Positions 35,201-47,469 of a DNA stretch of 64,000 nucleotides are shown here, piece by piece. Numbering within the stretch: the stretch's first letter is position 1; each line of letters begins with the position of its first letter. The DNA comes from Aplysia californica (lineage: Eukaryota; Mollusca; Gastropoda; Aplysiida; Aplysiidae): positions 1,483,107 to 1,547,106 of the forward strand of contig NW_004797350.1 in NCBI RefSeq assembly GCF_000002075.1. Reading direction: 5' to 3'. The notes beneath the pieces were generated by a model. That model had not been told where the DNA came from. It was given only the letters and a program-made list of their open reading frames with translations, and did no database searches. Position numbers and translations under genes: made by a program.

Positions 35201-38200
35201 TTTTGTAGCAGAAGAGGAATGGGATAGCGCTCTGGAGCAAATGAAAAGGAAATTAAATGTTCATCTTAAATCGCTTTTTGCCGCTTTCAAAACCACACCT
35301 TGATACACATTAGACGGATTAACTTCACACTTCTTCGTGGCTCTCCCCTACCCCCCTCCCACTATTCACTGTCCGATTTCCCCGCCGCCCAGGCCTGCCC
35401 ATTCGCACCCTGACCACTGTGGTCTCCCCCCTGCCCATGACCCTCGGCCAGTCTCCACAGACCATCAAAGGTAGCAGTATATGCCTTTCTACGTCGCTCT
35501 TGCATTCTGCGTGCACGCCTGCGACTAGAAATGTTACTCACTCTCGCATGGCTTTCGCAGCTCAACAGGTCTTTTTTTTTAATGTTGTGTTGGAACTTAT
35601 TTTTGTGTTCCCATTTTTATTGGCTTTATTCTTGGTTGGGCTCCCCCTTGAAATATCTTGTAAGTTTGGCTTATTTTAAACCTATTTATTGGGATGGTGT
35701 GTGGTGATATTGATCCTTCCCCCCACCACCCCTATTGATGCTCATAACTTGTAAGTGATGATGAATTCAGTTCTTCACTTACTGCACGAAGGTCTTAATG
35801 TATTTTCCTGATTATTTTTTTTATTATGTAGGTATCTGGTTTAATTCGCATTATGGACTTTATTTTTAAAAGGTTTCCATGGAGCATCGTTTTAAAAATT
35901 CCTCTTATTTCTTTCCTCCTGCCCCACCCTTTTTTTATTGAAGCATGAATACTGATACATTGGCCGGCTTTCGATAAAATGTTGATAAATAGTAAGCAAC
36001 ATTTCCTCTTACCCACAGAAGCAGCAGGCTCTTAATTTCTGTTACTGTCTAAAACAGCTGAGGAACATGGCAAAGTTATACCTCAATAGGAGCCTATGAA
36101 ATCACCATAAAGCCAATGCTCCAACAGTATGTAGGAGAATCTCAATGTATGGCTATGATGTAGTAGTTAGTATGTCATGGTCTTGCAGATGTTTCAACAC
36201 AATAAATTCACTCACAGAATTAGAAAACCATATCACAAAGATGAGTTTTGATAGGAACTATGAATTTACTCTTTGTCATGAAGGAGGATTAACACTTTGC
36301 CGTCACATTTTGGGGAAAATCCAAAGAAACTGGGTGGTAAATATCGCCAATCTGCGAGATGAGGCCGCAAAAAAATTAAGCATAATAATTTTCGTATTCA
36401 AGAAAAAAAAAATTAAGCCCTTGCTTAGCAGATGTGTGCCTGTTTTAATTATGCCCAGTCATGCAATGATCTATCAGGCTTTTGCTGTTAAGGCTGCTTC
36501 TTTTTTTTTTTAAAGCTCAGTAAACCTTTTTTTAATTTAATTTTTGTTTACTTTTGTTGGTTGAGATTGTCATCTTATCATCCTAACCCAACATTTGGAG
36601 GTTCTTTTTGAGCAGGGTTTGTATTTTTTGTGGCTAACTTTTACCCCTGTTATTGTTTGCCTTCCTCTTTGGTCTGGTTTTGTCCTATTCTATTTACTTT
36701 TACAGTATTTTGGTAGTCATCACACACTGATAGAGTGTATGGAACAGAGCCAAAGCTATCATGTATTTATTCTTTATTTGGAGCAAACAAAATTGTTTGT
36801 TCTCCTGCAGTTCCTTTTTAATCATTTCTAAAGAAAGCAACACTTGTGCTTCTAACTCGTGTAACATGAATATGATAAACTAATAACAGCTGTGGCTGTG
36901 CCGTGTGGCAGACCTAGATTATGGAGACAGTTTTTAAAAATGACTTATATAATGCATGTTTAAAAATCAGTGGAGTTGGTCCATATTTCAGATTCAAAAT
37001 GACCCCTGGACTCATTATTTGTGTCATGGTTTAAGAAGAGTACGACCAACACAAACAGAATAAGTGTTGTGGGTGTATCCATACATCTGCTGGTATATTT
37101 TAGGTCTTTATTCGATAAATGAAGCTTGGTTGGGGTTTGCGAAGAGTGTAAGGTTGATTTCTTTCTCAAAGATGTGTTATTTCAGCAAAGCCATCTTAAT
37201 CATTCTGACTTTGTTGAAAAAGCAGAGTAGGGAAGGAGAGTCTTGAGTAATCTTCTGTCGGTAAATATAAATAGAAAATTCAAAAAAAATTATTTTTTGT
37301 CTGTCAACACTGCTCAATGTTTCGCCTCATAAACTCTCCTAGTTAGTTTTTTTAGTTTTAGTAAAGAGTTTTACAGCACTTGCAATGCAATAAGGTCATA
37401 TAAGTGCTGAAGATTAGAGGTGTTACAAGAGAGTAACAACAAACGTAGAAAAGAAGGAGGAGAGATAAGGAGGATAGATGTTTAAGAGGAAAGAAGGAGC
37501 AAACCACACCAGAGCACCCGCCAACCACCCACATAAACTCTCCTCAAGGAGCAACTGGGAGTAAACCTGAAGGCAGCACTGTATATATATCATAGTCATT
37601 CCGTCTTTGGTGATATCTGAGGAGAATTGTTTTTGCAATATTTCGGGTCTTGATTTTTGTGTGTGCCAGGAGGTTCTTGTAGTTTGGCACAAAGGACAAA
37701 GATTCATTTTAAAACTGAGACACACAACTTTGGTGCATACGAAATGCTTTCATAGCGGTAGTCTCATAAGCCCTGAAGTTTATTTAGGGATGTATATCAG
37801 AGATCAATCGACAAAGGCATCTACATGTTTGTATCCCTCTGTGTGCTCCACAATGCCTCTTTTACTTTGTTGTTTTATTTGCTTTTAGATTGAGTACTCA
37901 AAAAAAGGGGTGTTGTTATTTTTTCTTGAAAAGACATTGAGCCGCAGCCCTGCTGAATGTATAACCACTGTAATAACTTACCTGTTGTACTAACAGTTTC
38001 AATTTTGGCATGTTGATGGTTTGGTCATTAGTACACTTGATCATATATATATGGTAGCCTTCATTCAAATCATGAGGGAGTTGGTTCTGAAAATCTTTGT
38101 CTGGAGCGATAATATCAAATGTGCGAGAAATGCTGATTTGTTTTTACGTTTTCCGTCTAAATGTTTTTGTTTTACATCTATTTGTCTTGTATGAGCTGAT

Positions 38201-41200
38201 ATGATTAATGTGTGTGTCTTGTCTGCTAGATAGAGATCTTGCTTTGTACCTTAGAAGCTAGTTCTTTTTACTTGTTTCAAAGTAATGGTTATACATAATG
38301 GTCTCTCTGGTCAGTGTGATAACGACCAAGGTGTAAGATTTATTTCCAAATCAAAACTTTGATTCTATGTTCATTCAGTCTGCGTTTTCTTTCTTTCTTT
38401 CTTCCTTTTTTCTTCAGTTAAAAGACATTGAATCCACAATAAAATTGTTGGTTTTTCCTTTACCTTTTCATCCTCTCTCATCTATCTCTTAAAACAAACT
38501 TTTTGTGGATTTAGCGTCTTAAATAAATTAGCTATACGTGCTAAAAATCAAAGGTCCGAGTTGTTTCTCTCTAGGTTAATTTTTCTTATGTGTCCTGTAA
38601 GGACTATATTTGTTTGAAAGTTAAAAAGTTTTTTGACGTGCGCAGAGTGTATGTGTGCCAGTACATTTTCCTGATTGTCGGGTCTCTTCTTTTTTTTCTT
38701 TCTAATATTGTTGGAATGTTTTGATTTCCTTACAGCAGTGAGCTAATTCGCTGACATTCCACTCTAGCTCGGTTCTCCTTCCTCAATTATCTTGGTTGTT
38801 TGTCTAACCAAGAGATGTTTTGTTTCTTAGTGACGACAGCACCTCGCATCCGCGCTCCGATGACCATCACTCCCGTGTCCAACACCATCCGCGTTGCCAC
38901 CCCACAGCTCCCCACCATCAGCCAGGGTGTTCAGAGGGCTGGAGCAGTTGTTGCCACAGTGAGTCCACCTTGTTTTGTGGTCCTTGTGTTGTGCCCTTGG
39001 ATGGGAATTCTTTGGGGGGGGGGGGAGGGTTCTGGTTGATCAGAGGAGTGTTCTTATGCCATGTTCGCTGTGGAGGCACAGAAATTATTCTCAAATACTG
39101 AGGAAGCGGCATTTATAGGATAATAGGAGCAGCTTCAGATTCTGAGATGTGTTTCTAAAGATAAAAGAGAAGGAATAGTTAATTTGTTTGTTCAGTTATG
39201 TTTTTATAAGTATTGTCATGGGTATAGGTTGGTTTAGTTTTGAAGGGATGGGTGGGTTCATACAGTTTTCAAGCGAAGACTTTAACTCTTTCTGGACGTG
39301 CTGTGAGTCCACACCCCTTGCGGACGTATCGCTGATATATCGGCTGTGATAGGGTGCCTCAGTATTGTTTCGTTTTAACAAGGTCCGTCATTTATAATTA
39401 CTTTTTGTTGCTATTTAAAAACTCGGAAAAGATTTAGGAAACAAAAACATCTAGTTTCACTTTGCCAAAGCGTGGGTTTAGGGAAAAATGAATGGATTAG
39501 TTCTTGCGGTCTTGCATCAACAAAACGGTGTAAGCGGACTCAGTATAACTTTCATAAATCAAACAAAAATTAGAATATATTGCTTTCAAATAAAAGGCTG
39601 CGCATTCAGAAATTTATGGATTATGCTCTTGGCCTGTATATGAAAAGATAGCTATGCTGATTTGCTTTCACATGTTTGGTAAATGTAATTTTTTGTGTCA
39701 AATTTTATTTTTCTCATCACCATCGCCATTTCTAACCCTTCTAATTCATACTTATGTTTAAAATTAATCCTTACTTTATAGTGGGATGTATTCCTCATTC
39801 AATGTCCTTTAATTTGATATGTTATATGTTACATTTGGGTTATGGTTATGCTTCTATGAAGTTATTTTGTACGCCACCTGCATAGCCAAATCGAGCAATC
39901 GGTTAATTATGTCTAGACCCCCAAAAAACTGTGTTGAAAGCGTTAACAAAGATCACTTTCCACAGACTTCTGGCAGTATGTCTGGCATAGCCGCCCTGGC
40001 TGCTGCAGCGGCTGCAACTCAGAAGATCCCCGGTACTCCAGCCAGCGCCACGACAACACCAGCATCTGGCATCAAAGTTGTCACACCGACAATTGTTACA
40101 CCAGGTGGCATGAAGGTGACTCCTGTTGCTGGGAAACTGCCAGGTAAGGCCTCTCATTATAGATCATTTCTTCTTGTAGTATGTCTGAGCAAAGAGAGAG
40201 CTAAAAAGTAATTCTACCAAGGGTTTGTGGACCTTGTGATTTTATTGTGGATGCAAAGGTCCCATATCGCATAATGTAGCAATGCCAATCGCCCGCTGCG
40301 CTTTGGGCCGGAAATCGGCCTCCGGGCGAGGGGTATTTTTTTGGGCCCCTCGGAATCAGAAGTGACTCTCTTCTAAGTATAGTTACGGGGAAACTCCTGG
40401 ACGAAAATAAATGAAACTCGGCAACCAACCAGAGGAAAGGTTAAACTAACGACATGCCAGCGTACAATCCCGAACGATTACTAGAACCGGAGATATTGCC
40501 GTGTTTGTGCGAATTTCCTCTGCGGTTCGAAAACTAAGCGGAGCTGTGGGTTGATCGCCGACCACACAAGCGCCCCACATGTCTTCTTTATTGCTGTAAA
40601 ATTTCAGATCTCTGGGTTTAGTAGATTTTCCGTACCAACTTAAAATTACCACCCATCCATTGATAAAACACTAGATCTAGAAACTTGATCGCGCTTTCCA
40701 AACGCGAGGTGCCGGCATGCAAGAGGCGCGTGATCGCTAGGCGGCATGTGATTGGCTGCCTATAACCAAATGGGTCACCGATGACTACATCGCGGGTTTT
40801 CCCGATAGCGCTTTACTGAGTTTTAGAAGGGGTGATCGCGTCGTGGTAAAAACGATGTCACGCAATTCAACAAATTTTACGCAAATATCAGTCTTTAAGA
40901 TCCAAAGTAATGAAGACATCGAAAAAGTGATAGCAGAACTAGATTCGGCACTAAAAAATCACATGGAGATGCCAAGTTTCATTCATATGCTCCAATTCAT
41001 TACTGACTTATGAACAGTTTTTCCTCAAAATACATCAAAACATGTCCCACATTTTGGCGATTTTTTCCTATATGAAGGTCCTCCAACATTTTGCAAACAA
41101 AAATCCCAATAACTTTTTTATTTATCAATGGATTTTTAAAATTTAAAAACCATAGTTCTTAGAATTTACTCTATTTTCATTTAAGCCCATTTTTAAGCAT

Positions 41201-44200
41201 TTTGGATGAAAATTTAATTTTTCATTGTCATTGCTACATAATGTAGACCTGCATGTTTGCCGACAATCGTCTGAAATCCGACAATCGCGACCCCGACCCG
41301 CGAACCGGCCGATGCCATCGCTAGGCCCACCTGTGTTAGTCAATGTTCGAAGTACGAGGCCTGGCCGTGTGCCAGCGACCCCTTTTTCTCCCGTCGGCTT
41401 TGTCGGCACTTTCGTTTTCGTGTCGACCGCCGACGCGCGCACCGCCGACTGCCGACGTCGGCGTTTCCGACATAATTGTCGGAACCTGAGTAGAAATACG
41501 AATACGAAAAAGTACGACGACTTAAATTATCTACTTTCAGTTTCTTGCTCGAGCGGCCATTTTGAATTTCGTTTGTTTACTGATTGTTCAGATCATGTGG
41601 ATTCTTTCAAGTCCGACTCACTTGTTCTACTCTAGATCTAGATCGAGATTTAGATCTATATAGATCATTATGGATCTCAATGGAGGATTCATATTCCAAT
41701 TCTATTGTGTCAAACCATATTATAGGTTGTGCTGTAATATTAATGTTGGTAAAACGCATTTTATCAGGTGCGTGAATTATTTACTTAGAATTAGAACAAA
41801 GATATCTAGAGATCTAGAAATCTAGATCTAGACTAAATCTAGATCTAGACCCCTAGACTCAACTGAATCCCTCTCTTCGGAATCGGATGCGGATTTCTCG
41901 TTCAAGGTCTAGATTCTAGATCTATTCCTATTCACTTGTTCTACTAGATCTAGATCTATATGGAGGATTCATAGATCTTTATCCAATTCTATTGAATTGT
42001 ATCAAACTCTAGCAATGTAGGCCATATTATTTTTATTATTATAAATGCTCCTTGTTTGTTTTGGAGTGTGCTTATTTCTTTCTTTTTTTGTTGTTGACTT
42101 GTGCTGGCCTTTTTACATGAGGGCCGTTGCAGGTTCTTTTTTGGGTTAGGCCTAGGAGTAGGCAGATAGGGTTTGGGTTAGGGTTAGGTCTCTTCTTTAT
42201 TGTGTTTGTTCGGGTGGTTGCTCGTTACTCGGAAATCCTTCCTTTTATGACACCCACAATTTAAAAGCTCTAAAGTTAATATGGGGGGGGGGGGGGTTGC
42301 GCAAAATTTTCAGACAATCTGGTTGAGGCTCACATGCAGGTCTAATAATGAAAGATGAGTAAAGCTAGTATTATCTAATTAAACCTTGTGAAGAGCAAAA
42401 GCTCAGCTGCTTCTAAACCAGTGACAACACCAACACTGAACAATGATCAGTATCATGGAAGTTTATGGATTTTTTTGTATTTTAGTGTTAAGGAGACCAA
42501 TATATATAGTTTCTTTAGTTTAGTAGAGTTTTTCGGCACTTACAACACAATAAGGTCATATAAGTGCCAAAGATTAGAAGTGTTACTAGAGCGTAACAAA
42601 CACAAAAAAGGAGGAGAGATAAGGACGATGGATGTCTGATAGGAAAGAAGCAGACCACACCAGAACACCCGCCAACCACCCGCATATAGTGACCTTGCTG
42701 TCTTCTGTCACCAGGTAGCACCTTGGCCCCTGGCACACAGACCGTGAGAGTGGCCCCAACAGGCGCCACCATCCTCAAGACGCCTGGCTCGGCCACAAAC
42801 ATCGCTGGCAAGCAGATCATCACCGTCCACAAAGCTGGAAACACCGGCTCCAGCCAGTCGCAGATAGTGACGCTGGTGAAGACCACACAGGGCATGGCTA
42901 TGGCCAGTGTGAGTGTTGTGCTCTTGTCTTTGCTTTCTGTGTTATGGGGTTTTCTTATTTTTTGTTTCTGTTATTGATTGGGGGGGGGGGGGGCATCGAG
43001 AACAGATGTTGTGTGTTGGGGGGGGGGGGGGGGTTAGAATAGAGTGAAATGTGAAAAATTGTTCTATACTTGACATGTCTTGCTTTATTCAAATTCAAAA
43101 GTTTTCGGGGTGCTTTTTGGTTTGTTTGTTTTTTTATTCTGATCTTTTTCATCATGTGTGATATATTCTGTCTTTCAAGTTAAGACAAGAATATGTATGG
43201 GAAATGTTTATGCAGTCTTTCCCTTTGTAAGAAAAGAAAACTTGAAATTATAAAAGGCGTTTCACTGAGAAAGAGAGAGATATTCTAGCTTTATCCGTTG
43301 TGCCAACAGCCCAAGAACCCCCTGCCACAAGGGGCTACCATCGTCAAGCTGGTCACCACACAGGCGGGAGGGATCAGCAAGCCGGCCACAGTTCTGTCCA
43401 CTCAGTCCAGCTCGGGACAGACACCCACCATCCTGGGCATCAGCAGTGTCCAGCCAAATGTAAGGCTTTGTCGTCTCTTGACTTGTGCAAACATTGTTGC
43501 AGTGATATTTATGTATTTATTTATTTGTTTGGTGTGTATCATCGTTGTAGGATCTTGGGGGTGGGGGGGTCTTTTTGTTTTTAAACAATAAATGTACACA
43601 AAGAGATGGCTATCATCTTTGCGATAAGTGGGTTTTTGCCGGGGATAACATTATTTCTGTTTGTTTGTCTATGAGATTTACGCTGGACAAGAAATTACAA
43701 GTATACTGTTACATGTGCCACTGGTGCTAGGAATATAAAGAAATAAACATTTTGAACTTTAGGTTTGAGCATGCTGTTAATAGTTTGTTGTTTCTTCCAG
43801 TCGAGTCCCGGACAGAAGACGCTGACCACCATGATCAGAACTATCCCAACCTCCATGCTGTCCATGGCAAAGAGCGGTAATCAGGCCATCAATGCCGCAG
43901 GAGTGACCACCACACAAGTCGGCACCAAGACTATTGTTATCGCAGGTGAGAGTTTTTTCTTGGTTGTCACAGAGAAATCAAGGACATAAGCTTTACATTC
44001 GGGTCTTCTTGACCAGTTTCTTGTTTAGTCTACTCTATTTACATCTTGTTCTGTCTGTTTTGCCGTCTTCCTTGTCTGTTTTCCAGTGAAACATGGTTAA
44101 GTTTTGCCAGCCTACTATAAACCGCAAAGGAACTCTTATTATAATATTTATAGCATCTGCGCTTGTTGACCCTTCTCTTTAGTTTAGGTTGTAGCTGATA

Positions 44201-47200
44201 AATCTTTGCATCTTTAGGTTAGTGGCATTCAAACTCAGCATTTAAGATAATGGCGCTCTTTTGTTTTTAGCTCAACAATGTTTGTTGATCTCTTTGTTTC
44301 AGCCCCCAAGGGCAGCACGGGCAGCCTGAATCAGCCCACCAAGATCATCACAAGTGTGCCCAAGCTGGCGGGCCAGTCTGGTAATACACAGTTCATCGTG
44401 GTCAGCCCCCAGAGTGTGGCGGGAGCTGTGGCAGCAGGTCAGTGCTAGGAAATTAACAACCTCGTCTTGCTCTTTTTATTTTGTACCTCAGCCTTTTCTT
44501 ACTGTTTGTGAACTATATTTCTCTCTGGTGTTTTTGTTTTTCTTACTTTTTTCATACCTTAAATGACTGTTATTGTGTGGATGTGCCTCTCTTTAAACAA
44601 ACAACTAACGTGTGAAAGTGTTGGATGAAGAATACAACTTGTACTGTATAGCCGTGTCTGAAGCGTGTTGTTTCCGGCTCTAACTCCCGTTTCTTCGTTG
44701 TCCTCCTCACAGGCAACAAGCCAGCTCAGGTGTCGGCCATCTCATCCGGAGGGAACATCATCTCTCAGGCTGGCAAACCCGTCATCACAGTCATTTCTGG
44801 AGGTAAGGATGGGAGTGTTGACTCCTAGGTTTTGGTAGTTGGGAGGTGTTCTGAAGAGTTCTTGCCTCTTTCGTTGTGGTACATTTTTATGGATGTGTGA
44901 TCCTTATTGTGAAGCCTGGCTGAACTCTCTTAACTCTACAATGACAATTAAGCTTTGTTGATATATCTCAGGGTGACATTTTACCTAAAATATCTATAGT
45001 TTGGATATATTCTGGAATTGTATTAGTGCCCAGTCCCAGGTGTACATTAGGGGAAGACTAAGAATGATAAAACAAAAGAATTTAGACATTCATGGTTCTA
45101 TTAAGGGGGGGGGGGGGGCGCTACACCCCCAAAATCAAAACTCAGCTCAAAATCATGGAATTTGAGTTGTAGGCATTTTTAGCTTCCTCAGCTTCTCCTA
45201 CAACTATTTCATGGCATAAGAACCCCCAAAAACCATATTTTTTCCCATACTGGGCCTGTTTGTAACCGCCATTTCCTCATAAAGTCAGTATTTTATTTTT
45301 CTTTATCGGCCGTTTTCTCAAAATGCGACTTTTCTCTATACTTTTTTGAATAACTCCACCATTTTGCACAGAATGAAGAGAAGAGGTAATACTAAAAATT
45401 TGTCTGTTGAATTTTTGATATATGGAATAGATTTTTGTTTATGGTGTCTGGAGTGTGGATTTTCACGGATTTTTCGCGAACTTGAATGCTACTTCTAAGT
45501 CGATTAGGGAAAAAACAACAGACAAATTTTTAGATCTAATGTTTGTGAACACGCATGCAAAAAAGCAATCAATTTCCATGAGCGATAAGTGCGGTATTCA
45601 TTACGTAAGACATGTCAATAAAATCAAATATGGCGGCGTATCAGTGGAAACGAAACTTTTTTCTCAAATTTGATTGCGGATTTTAAGACTCCTTACTATG
45701 CTTGTTATGTGTGTGAAATTTGGTAAAATTCGGTCCAGTAATAAGCGAGATGGCCTCCAGGTGTAGCCCCCCCCCCCCCCTTAAAGTTTTGTTATCGATT
45801 CTTTAGCCCCTCCCTCCCCAATTTCTCTTTGCACATTAATTGTATAAGCTCTCACAGTTTAAAATCTTCTCCTTGATTTCTCTCCCTAGGCTCCACATCT
45901 GGTACGCCCTCAGTGACTCCAGCCACTGGTCACACCCTGGGCACTTCCCCGGCCATGCGTGTGGTCAACAGCAACGCTTCCACCATCTCCCTCATTACCC
46001 AGGCCACCAGTGAGGCCGGATCAGGGGCCGCCACAGCCACCATTGGTGGCCGCCAGATAGTGACAGTCCCTGCAGGCCAGGCCGGTTTGACGGGTGCCAA
46101 GGGTCCCGTCCAGATCACCATCACTCCCGCCAACCGTGGCAACATCTCCACGGTCACACTTCCCTCGTGCATACGTCAAGTAGCTAAACCGGTCGTGGTG
46201 GGGAACCCATCGGCCAACGGCACTCAAGTTGTCAGTCTCGGCGGAATGGGCACGGCTCAAGTTGTGGCGGTGAACCCGGCCCCTGCTGCCATGGCAGACC
46301 AGGCTCAGGTGGCAGAGGCTGTTGGTGAGGCTGGAGAGGGTGACGGCCAGCAGGTACTGCAGCAGTTTGATGGAGCCGCCGATGACGATTGTCTGGAGAC
46401 GGTAATTGTTGACGAGGAGTTTACCGAAGACGAGAGCCAGTATATCACATCGCCAGATTTTTGTCTGGATGGTTGTGTCGAAGAAGATGACACAGAGTTC
46501 CGGGTTGAGGACACATACATGTTCCCAGACACGGGGGATCATGGGTATGCATATACGCATGAGGACAGGTACGACAGTGATGAAGACTTTCAGATGCCTC
46601 AGTTTGACGGTGCTGGCGAGGAAGGAGGTGAGGACGATAAGGAAGGAGAGGAGGGTGTGAAACAGGAAGGAGAAGAAGGAGGCGCGGACCAGCCGCAGGA
46701 AGCAGAGCAAGAACAGGCGGAAGGCGTGGTTGGTGAGGCAGGCGAAGAGGCCATGGAGGGTGAGGGCGCTGCGTCAGGGGAGGTCCAGCCTCCGGCTGAG
46801 GATGCTATGGAGGAAGGTGATGGTGGTGTGGCGGGAGGTCTCGATGGTCTGGTAAACCCCGCAGTCGCAGCCGACTCCACTAATGGCGCGGAGAGTCAGC
46901 AGCTGACCGAGGCGGAGTTACAGCAGCAGGCAGAGAGTGCTCTAGAGGCGTTGGCCGAGGCGGGCGGTGTGCTGGGTGACCAGGCCGTCATGGACAACCT
47001 AGAGGGGGTCCTGGCCCAGCAGGCACAAGCGGCCCTGGATGCGGCCAATCAGGCGGCCACAGCCCAGGCGCTGGGTGAGTTGGCGGCGCAACACGCTGCT
47101 GAAACCCCCGAGGAGTTGGGAGATGTCAAGCCAGAAATAAATGAAGAGGCGGCACCGACAGCTGACCACTCGACGGGTACAGATACGCCCATGGACACTG

Positions 47201-47438
47201 ACGCAGCAGACCTGGTCCCTAAGGAAGAACCTCCGGACGAGGCTCTGGCATCCCTTGCTCAGAGTCTCGCCAACGCTGCCAATGGTGGTGCAGACGGATC
47301 TGGTGAGATTTCTGTTCCGTTTTTGCTTTGTTTTTTTTTATCTTTAGAGTTGGCCTTGTGCTACAGTGGTTTCTTTAAATTGATGTTGGTTGTTTCAACA
47401 TGAAGGATCTAGTAATTGTGTGCTCTCTGGAGGATCTC

Positions 47439-47469
<31 letters not shown>

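Noticed and set aside
46021-46710. 229-codon minus-strand frame
   Set aside because: Antisense shadow of the GC-rich HCF-1 exon 17; no family motif, no splice or promoter context.
45913-47403. Exon 17 as a stand-alone 496-codon gene
   Set aside because: Bounded by acceptor and donor in phase with HCF-1 exons; PMDTDAADL and order match HCF-1.
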